Shown here piece after piece: positions 43,090 through 52,429 of a DNA stretch of 64,000 nucleotides (positions within the stretch are counted from its first letter, which is position 1; each line of letters starts with the position of its first letter). This stretch comes from Desulfosporosinus lacus DSM 15449 (lineage in GTDB: Bacteria > Bacillota > Desulfitobacteriia > Desulfitobacteriales > Desulfitobacteriaceae), in NCBI RefSeq assembly GCF_900129935.1, contig NZ_FQXJ01000006.1, positions 23,663-87,662 on the forward strand, written 5' to 3'. The translations under genes and the position numbers were made by a program. The notes beneath the pieces were generated by a model. That model had not been told where the DNA came from. It saw only the letters and a program-made list of their open reading frames with translations, and did no database searches.

Positions 43090-43422
43090 ATGGAAAACCT
43101 AACGGAAATGCTCAAAGGCGTGCTGGAAGGCTGTGTTCTTGAAATCATCAGCCACGAGGAAATCTACGGTTACGAGATCACGCGGCGGCTGAACGCCCTC
43201 GGATTTTCGGACGTTGTGGACGGGACAGTTTATACCATCTTGGTGCGGCTTGAGAAAAATAAGCTGGTGGAAATTACGAAAAAGCCATCCGATATGGGAC
43301 CGCCGCGAAAGTTTTTCGCGCTCAACGATGCGGGGCATGAGGAGCTGCGGAAGTTCTGGGAAAAATGGGAATTTGTCGCCTCGAAAATGAACCAATTAAA
43401 GGAGGAGCAATCAAATGTCTGA
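43090..43422 (+). CDS. PadR-family regulator of an ABC exporter operon
   Basis: A 110-residue PadR regulator starting at the ATG at 43090 (MENLTEMLKGVLEGCVLEII); the frame also holds an earlier GTG. It is nearly identical to the 25.7-26.0 kb copy, including YEITRRLNALGFSDVVDGTV and KKPSDMGPPRKFFALNDAG. It overlaps the DUF1048 gene by 8 bases and heads a four-gene exporter operon, which it should repress until inducer binds. Confidence 0.9.
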   Translation: MENLTEMLKGVLEGCVLEIISHEEIYGYEITRRLNALGFSDVVDGTVYTILVRLEKNKLVEITKKPSDMGPPRKFFALNDAGHEELRKFWEKWEFVASKMNQLKEEQSNV

Positions 43423-43786
43423 GTTTTTCAACAATTATTTTAATATCAAACAAATTATTGAGAGCAAGCGCGAATACAAGCAACAGATGGCAAGGGTGGA
43501 GGCTCTGCCGAAGGACTATCAGTACGTATTTAAGAAAATACAAGGACACATGTGGAAGTTCGCGGCGGGATCCGGTTATGACATGATGAAGATCCATTAT
43601 GGACTGATAGAACTGTTCGAAGCCGGTGCGGCGGACGGCAAGCATGTTTTGGAGATTACCGGCGAGGACGTAGCCGCGTTCTGCGACGAGCTTCTGCGCA
43701 GCGCCAGCACTTACACAGAAAACTGGCGCGAGTCGCTCAACCGCGACATACTGAAAAAACTCGGAAGGGGGAACGATTCTAAATGA
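43415..43786 (+). CDS. DUF1048 protein of the exporter operon
   Basis: A 123-residue DUF1048 protein (IESKREYKQQMARVEALPKD, ELFEAGAADGKHVLEITGED). It sits between the regulator and the ATPase gene, overlapping both by a few bases. Related to the two DUF1048 genes at 25 kb. The function is not established; conserved coupling to PadR and the ABC genes suggests a helper of the exporter or its regulation. Confidence 0.83.
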   Translation: MSEFFNNYFNIKQIIESKREYKQQMARVEALPKDYQYVFKKIQGHMWKFAAGSGYDMMKIHYGLIELFEAGAADGKHVLEITGEDVAAFCDELLRSASTYTENWRESLNRDILKKLGRGNDSK

Positions 43787-44544
43787 AAGACACCGCTATT
43801 CAAGTGAAGGGACTGCAAAAGTCCTACAAACAGCTTCATGTTCTAAAGGGCGTAGATTTGGAGGTGGAAAAGGGCAGTATTTTCGCCCTGCTCGGCTCCA
43901 ATGGTGCGGGCAAGACAACGATTGTCAAAATCCTCACTACGCTTCTCAAACAAGATAGCGGAACTGCCACCGTCAACGGCTTCGACGTTGCGGCAAAGCC
44001 CGACAATGTGCGGCAGTCGATCAGTCTGACCGGGCAATTCGCAGCTGTAGACGAAATCTTGACCGGGCGAGAAAATTTGATCATGATCGCCAAGCTGCGG
44101 TACCTCAAAAATCCGCGTCAGGTCGCGGATGATTTACTGAACCGCTTCGGCCTGACCGATGCCGCCGATCGCAGAGTTTCCACCTATTCGGGCGGTATGC
44201 GCCGCAGACTCGACATCGCCATGAGCCTGATCGGAAAACCACAGCTTATTTTTCTCGACGAGCCGACCACCGGGCTTGACCCCGAGGCACGCATTGAGGT
44301 TTGGAAGGTTGTCAAAGAACTTGCTAATAAGGGCACGACGGTATTCCTGACCACACAGTATTTAGATGAAGCTGAACAGCTCGCCGACAGAATTGCCATT
44401 CTTCATGAAGGGAAAATTATCGCTAACGGCACGCTCTCAGACCTGAAAAAGCTGTTCCCGCCCGCGAAGGTTGAGTATGTGGAAAAACAGCCGAGCTTGG
44501 AGGAAATATTCCTCGCAATCATCGGCAAAAAGGAGGAGCAGTAA
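43783..44544 (+). CDS. ABC exporter ATP-binding protein (DrrA-like)
   Basis: A 253-residue ATPase. Walker A is LLGSNGAGKTTIVKIL (about residues 36-46), Q-loop near TGQFAAVDEIL, signature YSGGMRRRLDIAMSL, Walker B LIFLDEPTTGLDPEAR, and the H-loop lies at the usual place but reads TTQYLDEAEQLADR (glutamine for histidine, as in many DrrA-type proteins). It pairs with the following type-2 permease, a combination known for daunorubicin-like drug export. Overlap with the DUF1048 gene is 4 bases. Confidence 0.92.
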   Translation: MKDTAIQVKGLQKSYKQLHVLKGVDLEVEKGSIFALLGSNGAGKTTIVKILTTLLKQDSGTATVNGFDVAAKPDNVRQSISLTGQFAAVDEILTGRENLIMIAKLRYLKNPRQVADDLLNRFGLTDAADRRVSTYSGGMRRRLDIAMSLIGKPQLIFLDEPTTGLDPEARIEVWKVVKELANKGTTVFLTTQYLDEAEQLADRIAILHEGKIIANGTLSDLKKLFPPAKVEYVEKQPSLEEIFLAIIGKKEEQ

Positions 44545-45315
44545 ATGGAAATGATCAAGAAACACTTTTTCAGCGATATGAGCATTATGCTTGGACGTTC
44601 CATGCGCCATATTTTCCGCAGTATGGACACCATCATCACAGTCACTATCATGCCGATTGCGTTCATGCTGCTGTTTGTCTATGTGTTCGGTGGTGCGATT
44701 CAAACCGGTACGGACAACTATGTGAATTACCTGCTGCCCGGCATCCTGCTGATTGCGATTACAAGCGGCATCGCCTATACGGCTTACCGTCTGTTTATGG
44801 ATATGCAAAGAGGCATCTTCGAACGGTTCCACTCCATGCCGATTGCGCGTTCGGCCGCGCTGTGGGGGCATGTGCTGACCTCACTGGTATCCAATGCGAT
44901 TTCGTTTGTCGTCATCATTCTCGTAGCGCTCATTATGGGCTTCCGCTCGTCGGCAGGAGTCTTGTCATGGCTTGCCGTGGCCGGTATACTCGCGCTGTTT
45001 ACGCTGGCCTTGACATGGATCGCGGCGATTGCGGGACTTTCCGCAAAATCAGTGGACGGTGCAAGCGCCTTTTCCTATCCGATTCTCTTCTTGCCGTTTA
45101 TTAGCTCGGCCTTTGTGCCGACCGAAACGATGCCGTCCGCAGTACGTGCCTTTGCCGAAAACCAGCCGGTGACCTCCATCGTCGAAGCGATCCGCTCCCT
45201 GCTGGCGGGGCAGCCCGTCGGAAATGATATTTGGGTTGCGCTTGCATGGTGCCTGGGTATCCTCATTGTTGCATATCTGTTTGCCATGCGCGCATACAAA
45301 CGGAAAGCAGCTTAA
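44545..45315 (+). CDS. ABC-2-type permease (DrrB-like)
   Basis: A 256-residue permease with six membrane helices. It starts immediately after the ATPase stop. The N-terminal cytoplasmic helix (MLGRSMRHIFRSMDTIITVT) and FLPFISSAFVPTETMPSAVR followed by FAENQPVTSIVEAIRSLL are typical of the DrrB/ABC-2 family. It should form a homodimeric exporter with the ATPase. The substrate is unknown; drugs or antibiotics are likely by family. Confidence 0.9.
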   Translation: MEMIKKHFFSDMSIMLGRSMRHIFRSMDTIITVTIMPIAFMLLFVYVFGGAIQTGTDNYVNYLLPGILLIAITSGIAYTAYRLFMDMQRGIFERFHSMPIARSAALWGHVLTSLVSNAISFVVIILVALIMGFRSSAGVLSWLAVAGILALFTLALTWIAAIAGLSAKSVDGASAFSYPILFLPFISSAFVPTETMPSAVRAFAENQPVTSIVEAIRSLLAGQPVGNDIWVALAWCLGILIVAYLFAMRAYKRKAA

Positions 45316-45560
45316 TGTTTGCAGGCAGTAATTGAATCTGGGCGTAAAAGCAGCCGCAAGCCATTATGTGATATCTATAATGACTTGCGGCTTATTTATA
45401 TGAATTTAATCAGCTTAAATGTTAGTTCAAAAAAATTGGCAACTGAATAATCCGGAGTAAATTGAGCCCCCTAAAGCAGAATTCCCTCAAACTATCAGTA
45501 TGAGGGAACATGTCTCATTTTCAAAATGGGTATTGTCCATCTTATGAACTTAAGATTTTC
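45316..45560. other. Region between the exporter operon and vanS
   Basis: Converging transcripts end here. A hairpin with CCGCAAGCCATTATG...CATAATGACTTGCGG-like arms (about 45350-45390) follows the permease gene, and TTCCCTCA...TGAGGGAA (about 45481-45508) lies nearer to vanS. Both are probable terminators. Confidence 0.5.
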
Positions 45561-46706
45561 TTATAACGGAAGCTTTACTGTAAATGTAGTATTTTCCGGG
45601 TTGCTTTCCACTGAGATAGTTCCATCGTGAGCCGTGACAATTTCTTGTGCGATTGCCAAACCTAACCCTGCTCCACCGGTGTTTGTGGAACGTGCAGAAT
45701 CTAATCGGTAAAATTTTTCAAAAATAGTTTCAAGCTTTGCCTGCGGGATTGGATTTCCCTGATTAGTAAACGTTATAACAATAGTTTTGTCCTGCTGCCC
45801 GGCAGAAATGTCAATGACGCTGTTTTCACAGCTATAGGCTAGCGCATTTTTCAGAATGTTATTGAACACACGGGCCAGTTTGTCTGCATCTCCCCACAGA
45901 GTGAGGCCGTCAGGCACATTGACGGACACCTGCTTTTCCTGTGGAGTCAGCATTGGATAGAATTCATCGGCCATCTGCTGGAGCATGAACAGTAAATTGA
46001 TTTTTTCTTTATTCAAAACAATCGTTTGTAGATTAAATCTTGTGATCTCAAAAAACTCATTGATAAGTTGCTCTAATCGATTAGCTTTTTCCAGGGTAAT
46101 ACCGACATATTTTGCCTTCTGTTCAGGAGGCATATCAGGAGCTTCATCCAGAAGACTTAAGTATCCTATAACGGAGGTCAGAGGTGTCTTTATATCATGA
46201 GCCAAGTAAACTACCAAATCATTTTTGCGCTGCTCCGCATCAAGAGCAGCTTTCTTTTGTTTTTCCAAGTTGTTTTTTATCTGATTAAGCTTATTTTCCA
46301 TAAAATCCAATTCCGGTGATAATATGATTTCAGCATCGGATTCCTCAGCAAGTCTATCCATTCCAGCACTGACTTCATCGAAATAGTTAGTAAACCAAGA
46401 AACTGAAAATTTAAGCAAAATAGCTAAGCATATGAGAATCACAATAAGTGTAATAGCTTCCATATTATTAAGAAATAGAAGATGAGAAAGCATTACAGCA
46501 TCTCTATCACGCAAAAAAAACGTATTCTTTAAAAATTGTACAATACTATCTCCAACACTGAAGTTTTTTTGAATTATAAAACGCAGGAGGATAACAGTTG
46601 CAGCCGTGGCAAAAACAATAAGGAGCATTTGAAAAAATACTTTCCTTTTTAATTTTGTATAATCATTCCTTCGTTTATCTCTCTTATTTTTCAAGTTTAT
46701 AGCCAC
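45561..46706 (-). CDS. vanS: VanS-like sensor histidine kinase
   Basis: A 381-residue kinase with two membrane segments (MLLIVFATAATVILL near 28-45 and ITLIVILICLAILLKFSVSW near 85-105). A HAMP-like linker follows. The H-box is YLAHDIKTPLTSVIGYL (acceptor histidine about 174), the N-box NNILKNALAYS, and the G2 box AGLGLAIAQEIV. Sequence style is that of VanS from vanB/vanG-type clusters. No response regulator gene is adjacent: the expected vanR position to its right holds only a rearranged vanS tail and a terminator. It must use a regulator elsewhere or be orphaned. Confidence 0.85.
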   Translation of the reverse strand: MAINLKNKRDKRRNDYTKLKRKVFFQMLLIVFATAATVILLRFIIQKNFSVGDSIVQFLKNTFFLRDRDAVMLSHLLFLNNMEAITLIVILICLAILLKFSVSWFTNYFDEVSAGMDRLAEESDAEIILSPELDFMENKLNQIKNNLEKQKKAALDAEQRKNDLVVYLAHDIKTPLTSVIGYLSLLDEAPDMPPEQKAKYVGITLEKANRLEQLINEFFEITRFNLQTIVLNKEKINLLFMLQQMADEFYPMLTPQEKQVSVNVPDGLTLWGDADKLARVFNNILKNALAYSCENSVIDISAGQQDKTIVITFTNQGNPIPQAKLETIFEKFYRLDSARSTNTGGAGLGLAIAQEIVTAHDGTISVESNPENTTFTVKLPL

Positions 46707-47053
46707 CCCCCTACCTCATGGAACAATTCTTCCGAACTGACCACCCGTCCGCGATTGGAACAACAATTGCTTGTTCAGGAATATAAAAGCCTGTCCGATT
46801 CGACAATTTCATCTTACCGAAATCAGGCAGGCGATGTTGGAATTTTAGCTTATGAATTTCTTAAGATTTTCTTATCTCGGTATCTGGAGCCTGTGACATA
46901 CATGTTCTTTGAGACACTACTGGGTCTTAATAGTTGTAAAAATAAAGATAAAACCTATTAAGGAGAAAATCACCCTATCTTAAGGTTTTATTAAGACATC
47001 TCTTTTTTAAATATCCTATAATAAACAAGTTAATTACAACGGAGGTGAATTTA
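46707..47053. other. Region between vanS and vanZ, with a repeated vanS tail
   Basis: Bases 46780-46877 repeat 41307-41404 with few changes: the hairpin terminator plus the untranslated tail that follows vanS stop codons (CTTAAGATTTTCTTA). To the right, CTTAAGGTTTTATTAAG (about 46980-46996) and TATAAT (47028-47033) look like regulator site and promoter for vanZ. Confidence 0.55.
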
Positions 47054-47767
47054 GTGATCATTACGATTTTAAGGTTTATTATAGTGTCGATTACATGGTT
47101 TATTAGTACTTTGCCATTCTTGATTCCATACCATATACTACTGACCTCTCAAAGCAAAAAGATTGGCAATAAACTGTCAATTGAACATATTGTAATCGTA
47201 TATATCTTTGTGTACTACCTTACTGGTGTGCTAAGTTTTACTGGTATTCCTTCCATAAGGGACATTGTTTATAACAGCTTTGGAATAATAACACCAAAGG
47301 GGTTGAATTTTCCACCGGATGAGATCAATCTGATTCCTTTTTATTGGATTACAGAGGGTGTTCGCCCATACATTGAAAATATATTACTTTTTATACCTCT
47401 TGGATTTATGCTTCCATTTATTTGGAAAAAGTATGAAGTGTTACGGAAAACAGCATTATCCGGTATTAAATTCTCTCTTATAATAGAATTGAGTCAATTG
47501 TTCAATAGAAGAATAACGGATATTGATGATTTACTGATGAATACTCTCGGAGCGTTAATCGGATGGGTAATTTTCAGGCTGCTGAAAGAACATTTATCAA
47601 AATTACAGAACAAGGTTTCTGTCCAAAGTACCAATATCGAAAAAATTCCCTTGCTCCTTCGTGAAGAGGCATGTTTTTATATGGCCATCGCATTCGCCGG
47701 TATGTTCTTAGTGTTTTACCCATTTTTAAGATCTTTAATTTACCCTTTTTTGAGATCTGTATTTTAG
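47054..47767 (+). CDS. vanZ: VanZ-family membrane protein
   Basis: A 237-residue membrane protein. The start is the GTG at 47054, 8 bases from GGAGG; an earlier GTG at 47045 overlaps the Shine-Dalgarno sequence. The VanZ signature is clear: INLIPFYW, ENILLFIPLGFMLPFIW, IELSQLFNRRITDIDDLLMN and TLGALIGW. VanZ proteins can give low-level teicoplanin resistance by an unknown mechanism. It faces away from vanS. Confidence 0.88.
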   Translation: MIITILRFIIVSITWFISTLPFLIPYHILLTSQSKKIGNKLSIEHIVIVYIFVYYLTGVLSFTGIPSIRDIVYNSFGIITPKGLNFPPDEINLIPFYWITEGVRPYIENILLFIPLGFMLPFIWKKYEVLRKTALSGIKFSLIIELSQLFNRRITDIDDLLMNTLGALIGWVIFRLLKEHLSKLQNKVSVQSTNIEKIPLLLREEACFYMAIAFAGMFLVFYPFLRSLIYPFLRSVF

Positions 47768-47887
47768 TTCTTGCTTTTGTGGAAGCACGACAGTAAAGAC
47801 TGTCTTTTCTGTATTAATGCGCACTACCCCCTCGCCCACAGATGAATTCAAAAGCTTCCAGACTACACATACCCACAGCCCCAGTTT

Positions 47888-48044
47888 AAAAATTGCCGGT
47901 TTTGCGCTGGACTCATCTAGATTAGTCAGACCTCAAAACCGGCAATTTTTAATCATCTTATAGCTTTCTGGTGACCAGATTCAAATTGAATTTTAAGAAC
48001 AAGAAGGGTCCAGCATTTCTACGCTGAACCCCTTTCTTGTTCTT
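47888..48044. terminator. Two terminators between vanZ and the methyltransferase gene
   Basis: AAAAATTGCCGGTTTTG (47888-47904) pairs with 47934-47950, flanked by A- and T-runs. A second, imperfect hairpin, AAGAACAAGAAGGG with CCCCTTTCTTGTTCTT (47995-48044), ends the leftward gene. The rest of this gap is empty. Confidence 0.75.
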
Positions 48045-48095
48045 TGGATTTACTAATTCTGCACTAAATACATCACTTCAAGAAATCCTCAATGA

Positions 48096-49073
48096 TTAGA
48101 ACATTTCTTTGCTCATTCTGTCAATCGCTTCATTTGTAGAATCGTATACGCCAGGGAATGAACTCCAGCTCCCCCCCTGGGTTAAACAAGGGATAAAGTA
48201 TAACTTTCCGCAATTCCTGCAGGCCCGCTCAACTTCTTTAGCAATTATTTCGGGTGTCCAACCAGGAAAATCAACGACACCGCTGTCGATATCTCCCATG
48301 AAGCTGATTTTGCTGCCATAATTCTTGATAAGTTCAGGCGTGTTGTTGGTTGTCATGACTCCTTGCCAGATGTCTACTCCCATGTCGATCATATAAGGAA
48401 CTAGGTTAGCTGCGTAAGAATCACTGTGGTGCACAATCAGTTCGACCCCATTTGCCTTATAAAAGCCATATATTTTCTTATAAGCTGGGAGAAAGAACTC
48501 TTCAAACATCGCGGGAGAAATGAAAGAGGATTTTTGACTACCCCAATCGTCATGATGGAAAATACAATTAGGATGGATATGATCAATTAATGCCTTTGCA
48601 TACGCTAACTCATGTTCAGTAAGGTAATTAATTAGCTCATGCATAGCTTCCGGCTCCTCATATAAAGCCATTAATGCATCTTCCATGCTCATAAGATGAT
48701 GGGTCATTTCAAATACACCAGGTGCAACGAACACTGTTACAAATTCCTCATTCCGATCAACAGCACTTGCATGCTCTACAGCCGCAGCCCAAGCCTCATC
48801 CGAAGTTGGAATATCAGGTGCCTTAACGTACTTTTTCCATTGTGTGATATCCTTCAATACTTTGTGTTCATCATCATGCACAGGGAAACCGCCAATTTGA
48901 CCTTCCGGCCACTTGAATGTTATGCCCCACTCGTTTTTTATCGTCTGACCAGGTTGAGGAAACCTTCCGCCGGGAGCTTCCATTATAAAATGCATAAACT
49001 CATATTGTTTCACAAAACGATCGGGGTTTCCGCCTTTAATTGTCTCCAATAAATTTTGTTTCTTTGATAACAT
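48096..49073 (-). CDS. Uroporphyrinogen-decarboxylase-family (MtaA/CmuA-like) methyltransferase
   Basis: A 325-residue URO-D-fold protein. The motif FHHDDWGSQKSSFISPAMFE and LIVHHSDSYAANLVPYMIDM, with GDIDSGVVDF and a late cysteine (FIPCLTQGGSW), match corrinoid-dependent methyltransferases that move methyl groups between a corrinoid protein and a carrier, rather than true HemE. A corrinoid-protein fragment stands directly upstream. Such units serve O-demethylation or methylamine use in acetogens and Desulfitobacterium. The ATG at 49073 follows AAGGAGGGG. The methyl donor is unknown. Confidence 0.82.
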   Translation of the reverse strand: MLSKKQNLLETIKGGNPDRFVKQYEFMHFIMEAPGGRFPQPGQTIKNEWGITFKWPEGQIGGFPVHDDEHKVLKDITQWKKYVKAPDIPTSDEAWAAAVEHASAVDRNEEFVTVFVAPGVFEMTHHLMSMEDALMALYEEPEAMHELINYLTEHELAYAKALIDHIHPNCIFHHDDWGSQKSSFISPAMFEEFFLPAYKKIYGFYKANGVELIVHHSDSYAANLVPYMIDMGVDIWQGVMTTNNTPELIKNYGSKISFMGDIDSGVVDFPGWTPEIIAKEVERACRNCGKLYFIPCLTQGGSWSSFPGVYDSTNEAIDRMSKEMF

Positions 49074-49115
49074 ATATTCCCCTCCTTAAATCGCAGGCCT
49101 ATTATTCCCCTTTTA

Positions 49116-49260
49116 CTAATTAAGGTCAACCATGTCTAATCCGGCACTTCCAATCATCATCGAAACGAGTTTCTTGCCGATATCATGAAGATCTCCTTCA
49201 ACTGTACCGATAATGCATGTACCTAAAATGATGTGCTCTGACCCGCGGAAAGTGGTTTTC
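49116..49260 (-). pseudogene. C-terminal-side fragment of a corrinoid protein gene
   Basis: A 47-codon frame with GTVEGDLHDIGKKLVSMMIG, the DxHxxG cobalamin-ligand motif of methanol/methylamine-type corrinoid proteins. The helical cap domain that should precede it is missing, and the frame ends shortly after at SAGLDMVDLN. It begins exactly at the 3' end of the MFS gene, so the junction is a rearrangement point. The methyltransferase next to it has lost its linked partner. Confidence 0.75.
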
Positions 49261-50458
49261 AGTTCGCAATATGGGGTTGGGTGGGAGGTTCGACAGGTGC
49301 TGATTGTTTTTTGATTGCAAATACTATTAAGAAGAATACTAAGATAGCTAAATATCCTGCTGTCCCAAAGTAGTATTGAAATCTCAAAGTAGTGATATGC
49401 AATGGCTCCATAATAGCGGCATAAAAGTATCCGGAAAGGAATCCACCCAGACTCATTCCTGAGACAATTATGGACATAGCCATCGGAGTCTGGCTGGGAT
49501 GGATTGACGAACCAGCGAGCATATAAATCGATGACATACTAAAGGTTAAGCCAATACCTAAACACACTTCACCAATTATAAATAAGGTTACACTTTGACT
49601 AAAAGAAAAAATTATTTGGGAAACTATAAAAAAGACAAGTCCCAGATTAAGAGTCTGCCTCCCTAATTTTTGAAACACTTTACCAAATACTGCTCCGGCA
49701 GCCATTCCTCCTACAGTCATAAACATTAGGACTACACCGGCAACAGCAGCATTGGCCTTGATGGTCAAAAGTACAGAAGACATATTTGTAAGTGATGGAT
49801 AGTCTAAAATTGTAATTATTCCGAATACTATACTCCACCCTATTACTGAAGTAGGCATTTTTAATTTTACCGCTTCAGTCCCTAAAGGCGTTTCTGCCTT
49901 CTGAGGCTCCGGAAGGTAAATTAAAACAATAAAAAATGTGATTATACCCAGGGCATGGGCTAGGAAACTGTAATTCCAGTTTACTGAGGCAAGAACACCG
50001 CCCAACAATTGGAGCACTATTCCTCCGATATTCATTACAACGCTATTGGTTCCCATGACACTTGCCTGCTTATCAGGCGGCACGAGATTAAAAATCAAAG
50101 CACTGTTCAGGGGCATAATAAGCCCTAGACCCAATCCGAAAAGACCTCTAGCTAACAATATGTGGGTGAAATCATGTAAAAAATAAGGAATTGCCCCTGC
50201 AATGCTGAACACCAATGATGCAAAGAGCACCAACGTCCTATATTTCACAGATTTCCCTGCAACACTGCCACCTAAAATCGAAACTGGTATAGATACAAGT
50301 GCAGGAATCGTGGATACCAGCAATAAAGTACTGAAACTTATATTCGGGAATGCTCCTCCTATACTTGCTATGGCAGGTGTAATGGTTCCGATACCCATAG
50401 CAATAAAACCGAAAGAAAATATGGCCAGTAATACTAATGACTGCCTTTTTTCATTCAT
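49259..50458 (-). CDS. MFS transporter
   Basis: A 399-residue major facilitator protein with 12 predicted helices. The conserved loop after helix 2 (GGSVAGKSVKYRTLVLFASL), RGLFGLGLGLIMPLNSALIF in helix 4 and GVVLMFMTVGGMAAGAVFGK are as in the drug/organic-anion MFS group. The ATG at 50458 follows AAAGGAAG. In this neighbourhood import or export of an aromatic or methylated substrate is plausible but unproven. Confidence 0.87.
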   Translation of the reverse strand: MNEKRQSLVLLAIFSFGFIAMGIGTITPAIASIGGAFPNISFSTLLLVSTIPALVSIPVSILGGSVAGKSVKYRTLVLFASLVFSIAGAIPYFLHDFTHILLARGLFGLGLGLIMPLNSALIFNLVPPDKQASVMGTNSVVMNIGGIVLQLLGGVLASVNWNYSFLAHALGIITFFIVLIYLPEPQKAETPLGTEAVKLKMPTSVIGWSIVFGIITILDYPSLTNMSSVLLTIKANAAVAGVVLMFMTVGGMAAGAVFGKVFQKLGRQTLNLGLVFFIVSQIIFSFSQSVTLFIIGEVCLGIGLTFSMSSIYMLAGSSIHPSQTPMAMSIIVSGMSLGGFLSGYFYAAIMEPLHITTLRFQYYFGTAGYLAILVFFLIVFAIKKQSAPVEPPTQPHIAN

Positions 50459-50578
50459 AATATCTTCCTTTCTATAAAAAAATTATTAACGCAACTCAAC
50501 CTTAAGCCAACCCAGTGTACTTCTTGTTTACATCCCCCTTTTAATTATTTGTATATACATCTATATGTCTATATATTC

Positions 50579-50606
50579 ATAATAGTATGAAATAAAAAAT
50601 TGTCAA
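50579..50606 (-). promoter_or_regulatory. Promoter of the MFS gene
   Basis: On the minus strand TTGACA (50601-50606), a 16-base spacer and TATTAT (50579-50584). The sequence up to 50970 on the right shows no gene; a 65-codon frame there is not protein-like. Confidence 0.65.
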
Positions 50607-50970
50607 GCATAATTTTGCCTATATATAGTAAATTCTGATTAGTTTCTCATGATCTCTCCGTCCACTAGAGATTCTTAAGACTGTCGGGGGCGCCCTGTCT
50701 GCTTCCTCTATTACTGAGCGTCTTTAAGGGCGCGGATAGTGCAGTTCATACTTAGTAATGTTGAAATATCCTTGGTTTGTTACGCTTTAGGCATAAAGAA
50801 AGAGCGACTTTCGCCGCCCCTCGGTTATATTATGCTTGTTGTGTACAAATTCTAAAAACAATACTTAGCCAGTTAGTTGGTTTTACTTTTAGGCTAAAAC
50901 CAAAAGGGTCAAGGTTAAAAGTGACTTGGCAAAAGCCATGTCTTAATCTTTACCCTCCTGTGCACTATCT

Positions 50971-52428
50971 CTAGCTGTAAGGTAACCATATGGTAACACA
51001 TGTCCCTCTTCCTCGCTCGCTTTGAATATCTATTGTCCCTCCGTGGTTCTTTACAATAGACTGACAAATAGATAACCCTAATCCGCTCCCTCCTCCGTCA
51101 CGCCTGCGGGCGCCATCCGACCTATAAAACCGCTCAAAAATATGAGGTAAATCCTGGGGGTTGATGCCGATACCTGTGTCTCTGATCGTTATTTCCGCAC
51201 CTCCACGACTTTCCATATTACTTCTGTCACGTAAAATCAATTCTATTAGCCCTCCTGCAGGAGTATATCGAATGCTGTTATGTAAAAGGTTTCTCAACAA
51301 TCGTTCTATTGCCAATTGGTTACAGTCTACCCGTAAGTCTTTCTCCAAGTTCATAATTAGTGTGACTTGGTTTTGTTCTGCTAATTCCCCAAATTCACTA
51401 TTTACTCTTTGCAGCAAGGGTCCCAAGGGAATTGCTTGTTCTATCTCCATTTTCAATCCACTGTCAAACTTAGCCAGAGCAAGAAGATTGTCTGTTAAAG
51501 AGCCCATGTATTCTGCCTCTGTTAGACATCCCTTTAGGGCCTAAATATAGTCCTTTTCGCTTCGTTGTTGTCGTAGAGTTATCTCTAGCTCGGAACGAAG
51601 GGCGCTTAAGGGAGTGCGTAAATCGTGAGCAGCATCATTCACGAACCTGGTTTGGGTCACAAAGGCCGTTTCCAGCCGTTTTAGCATCGCATTTAATACC
51701 TCCACCAGATGGTTTAGTGTGGCATCACTAACAGGAACCTCAATCCTGGCAGTTAAAGTGCTCCCGTCTATTTCCTCTGCCACGGCAATAATTTTGCGTA
51801 GCGGTTTAAAGGTGTTCCACACCAAATAGGCTGAAATACCAACCACAACAATTACAGCTCCCAAAGACGTTGCGAGCAATATTTTCCCTAAATTTAGCAG
51901 CATTTTAGCATTTTCCGTTACAGGCAGGCCGACTTGAAGTACATAATTTTCGTCTTTGCCCTCAGACAAAGGCCAGTAGATAATTCGCACTCCTCCCTTT
52001 TCGGGCCAAAAAGAATGCGACCAATCTGGAAGTACGGAAACATCCAAACGTCCATGATGCCCATGGCGCTCAACTGCATCCGTAAAAATTTCTCCTCCAC
52101 GTAAAGCCTGCTGTAACAAATCACCTTCCACAGGAAGAAGAACCTCTTGATTCGATGCATAGACCACTGTTCCCTGGCTGTCTACCACTTGTATGTAGGC
52201 CTGAGGCTCCTCACCCTTCCTGACCGGTAATTCTTGAGACCAATCTTTGGTAGGCAAACTATCCGCAATTGATCGGGCCAAGGAAGTTAGTGCCGAGTCT
52301 ACACTGCTTTTCAATAAGTAATCAGTCGTCACATAGGACGCAAGTAGGGCCATGAAAAGCACCGTGATAAATACGGTGCCAGTTATCACCGCAAGACGCA
52401 AGGGTAAGCTATTTTTCCACAGGCGCAA
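50971..52428 (-). pseudogene. Sensor histidine kinase interrupted by an in-frame amber codon
   Basis: One frame of 485 codons encodes a two-membrane-segment kinase of the CutS/TctE type. It has a HAMP domain (TFKPLRKIIAVAEEIDGSTL), H-box FVNDAAHDLRTPLSALRSEL (acceptor near 271), N-box LLRNLLHNSIRYTPAGGLIE and G2 box GSGLGLSICQSIV. A TAG at 51541-51543 lies 12 codons before MGSLTDNLL, in the second helix of the DHp domain. Reading resumes in the same frame (ALKGCLTEAEY) on the other side. Without readthrough the ATP domain is not made. A glutamine or glutamate codon changed by one base explains it; sense use of UAG is the alternative. Confidence 0.8.
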
Positions 52429-52429
52429 A

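Noticed and set aside
48096..49073. HemE (uroporphyrinogen decarboxylase of haem synthesis)
   Set aside because: The motifs and the adjacent corrinoid fragment fit the corrinoid methyltransferase branch; no haem genes are nearby.
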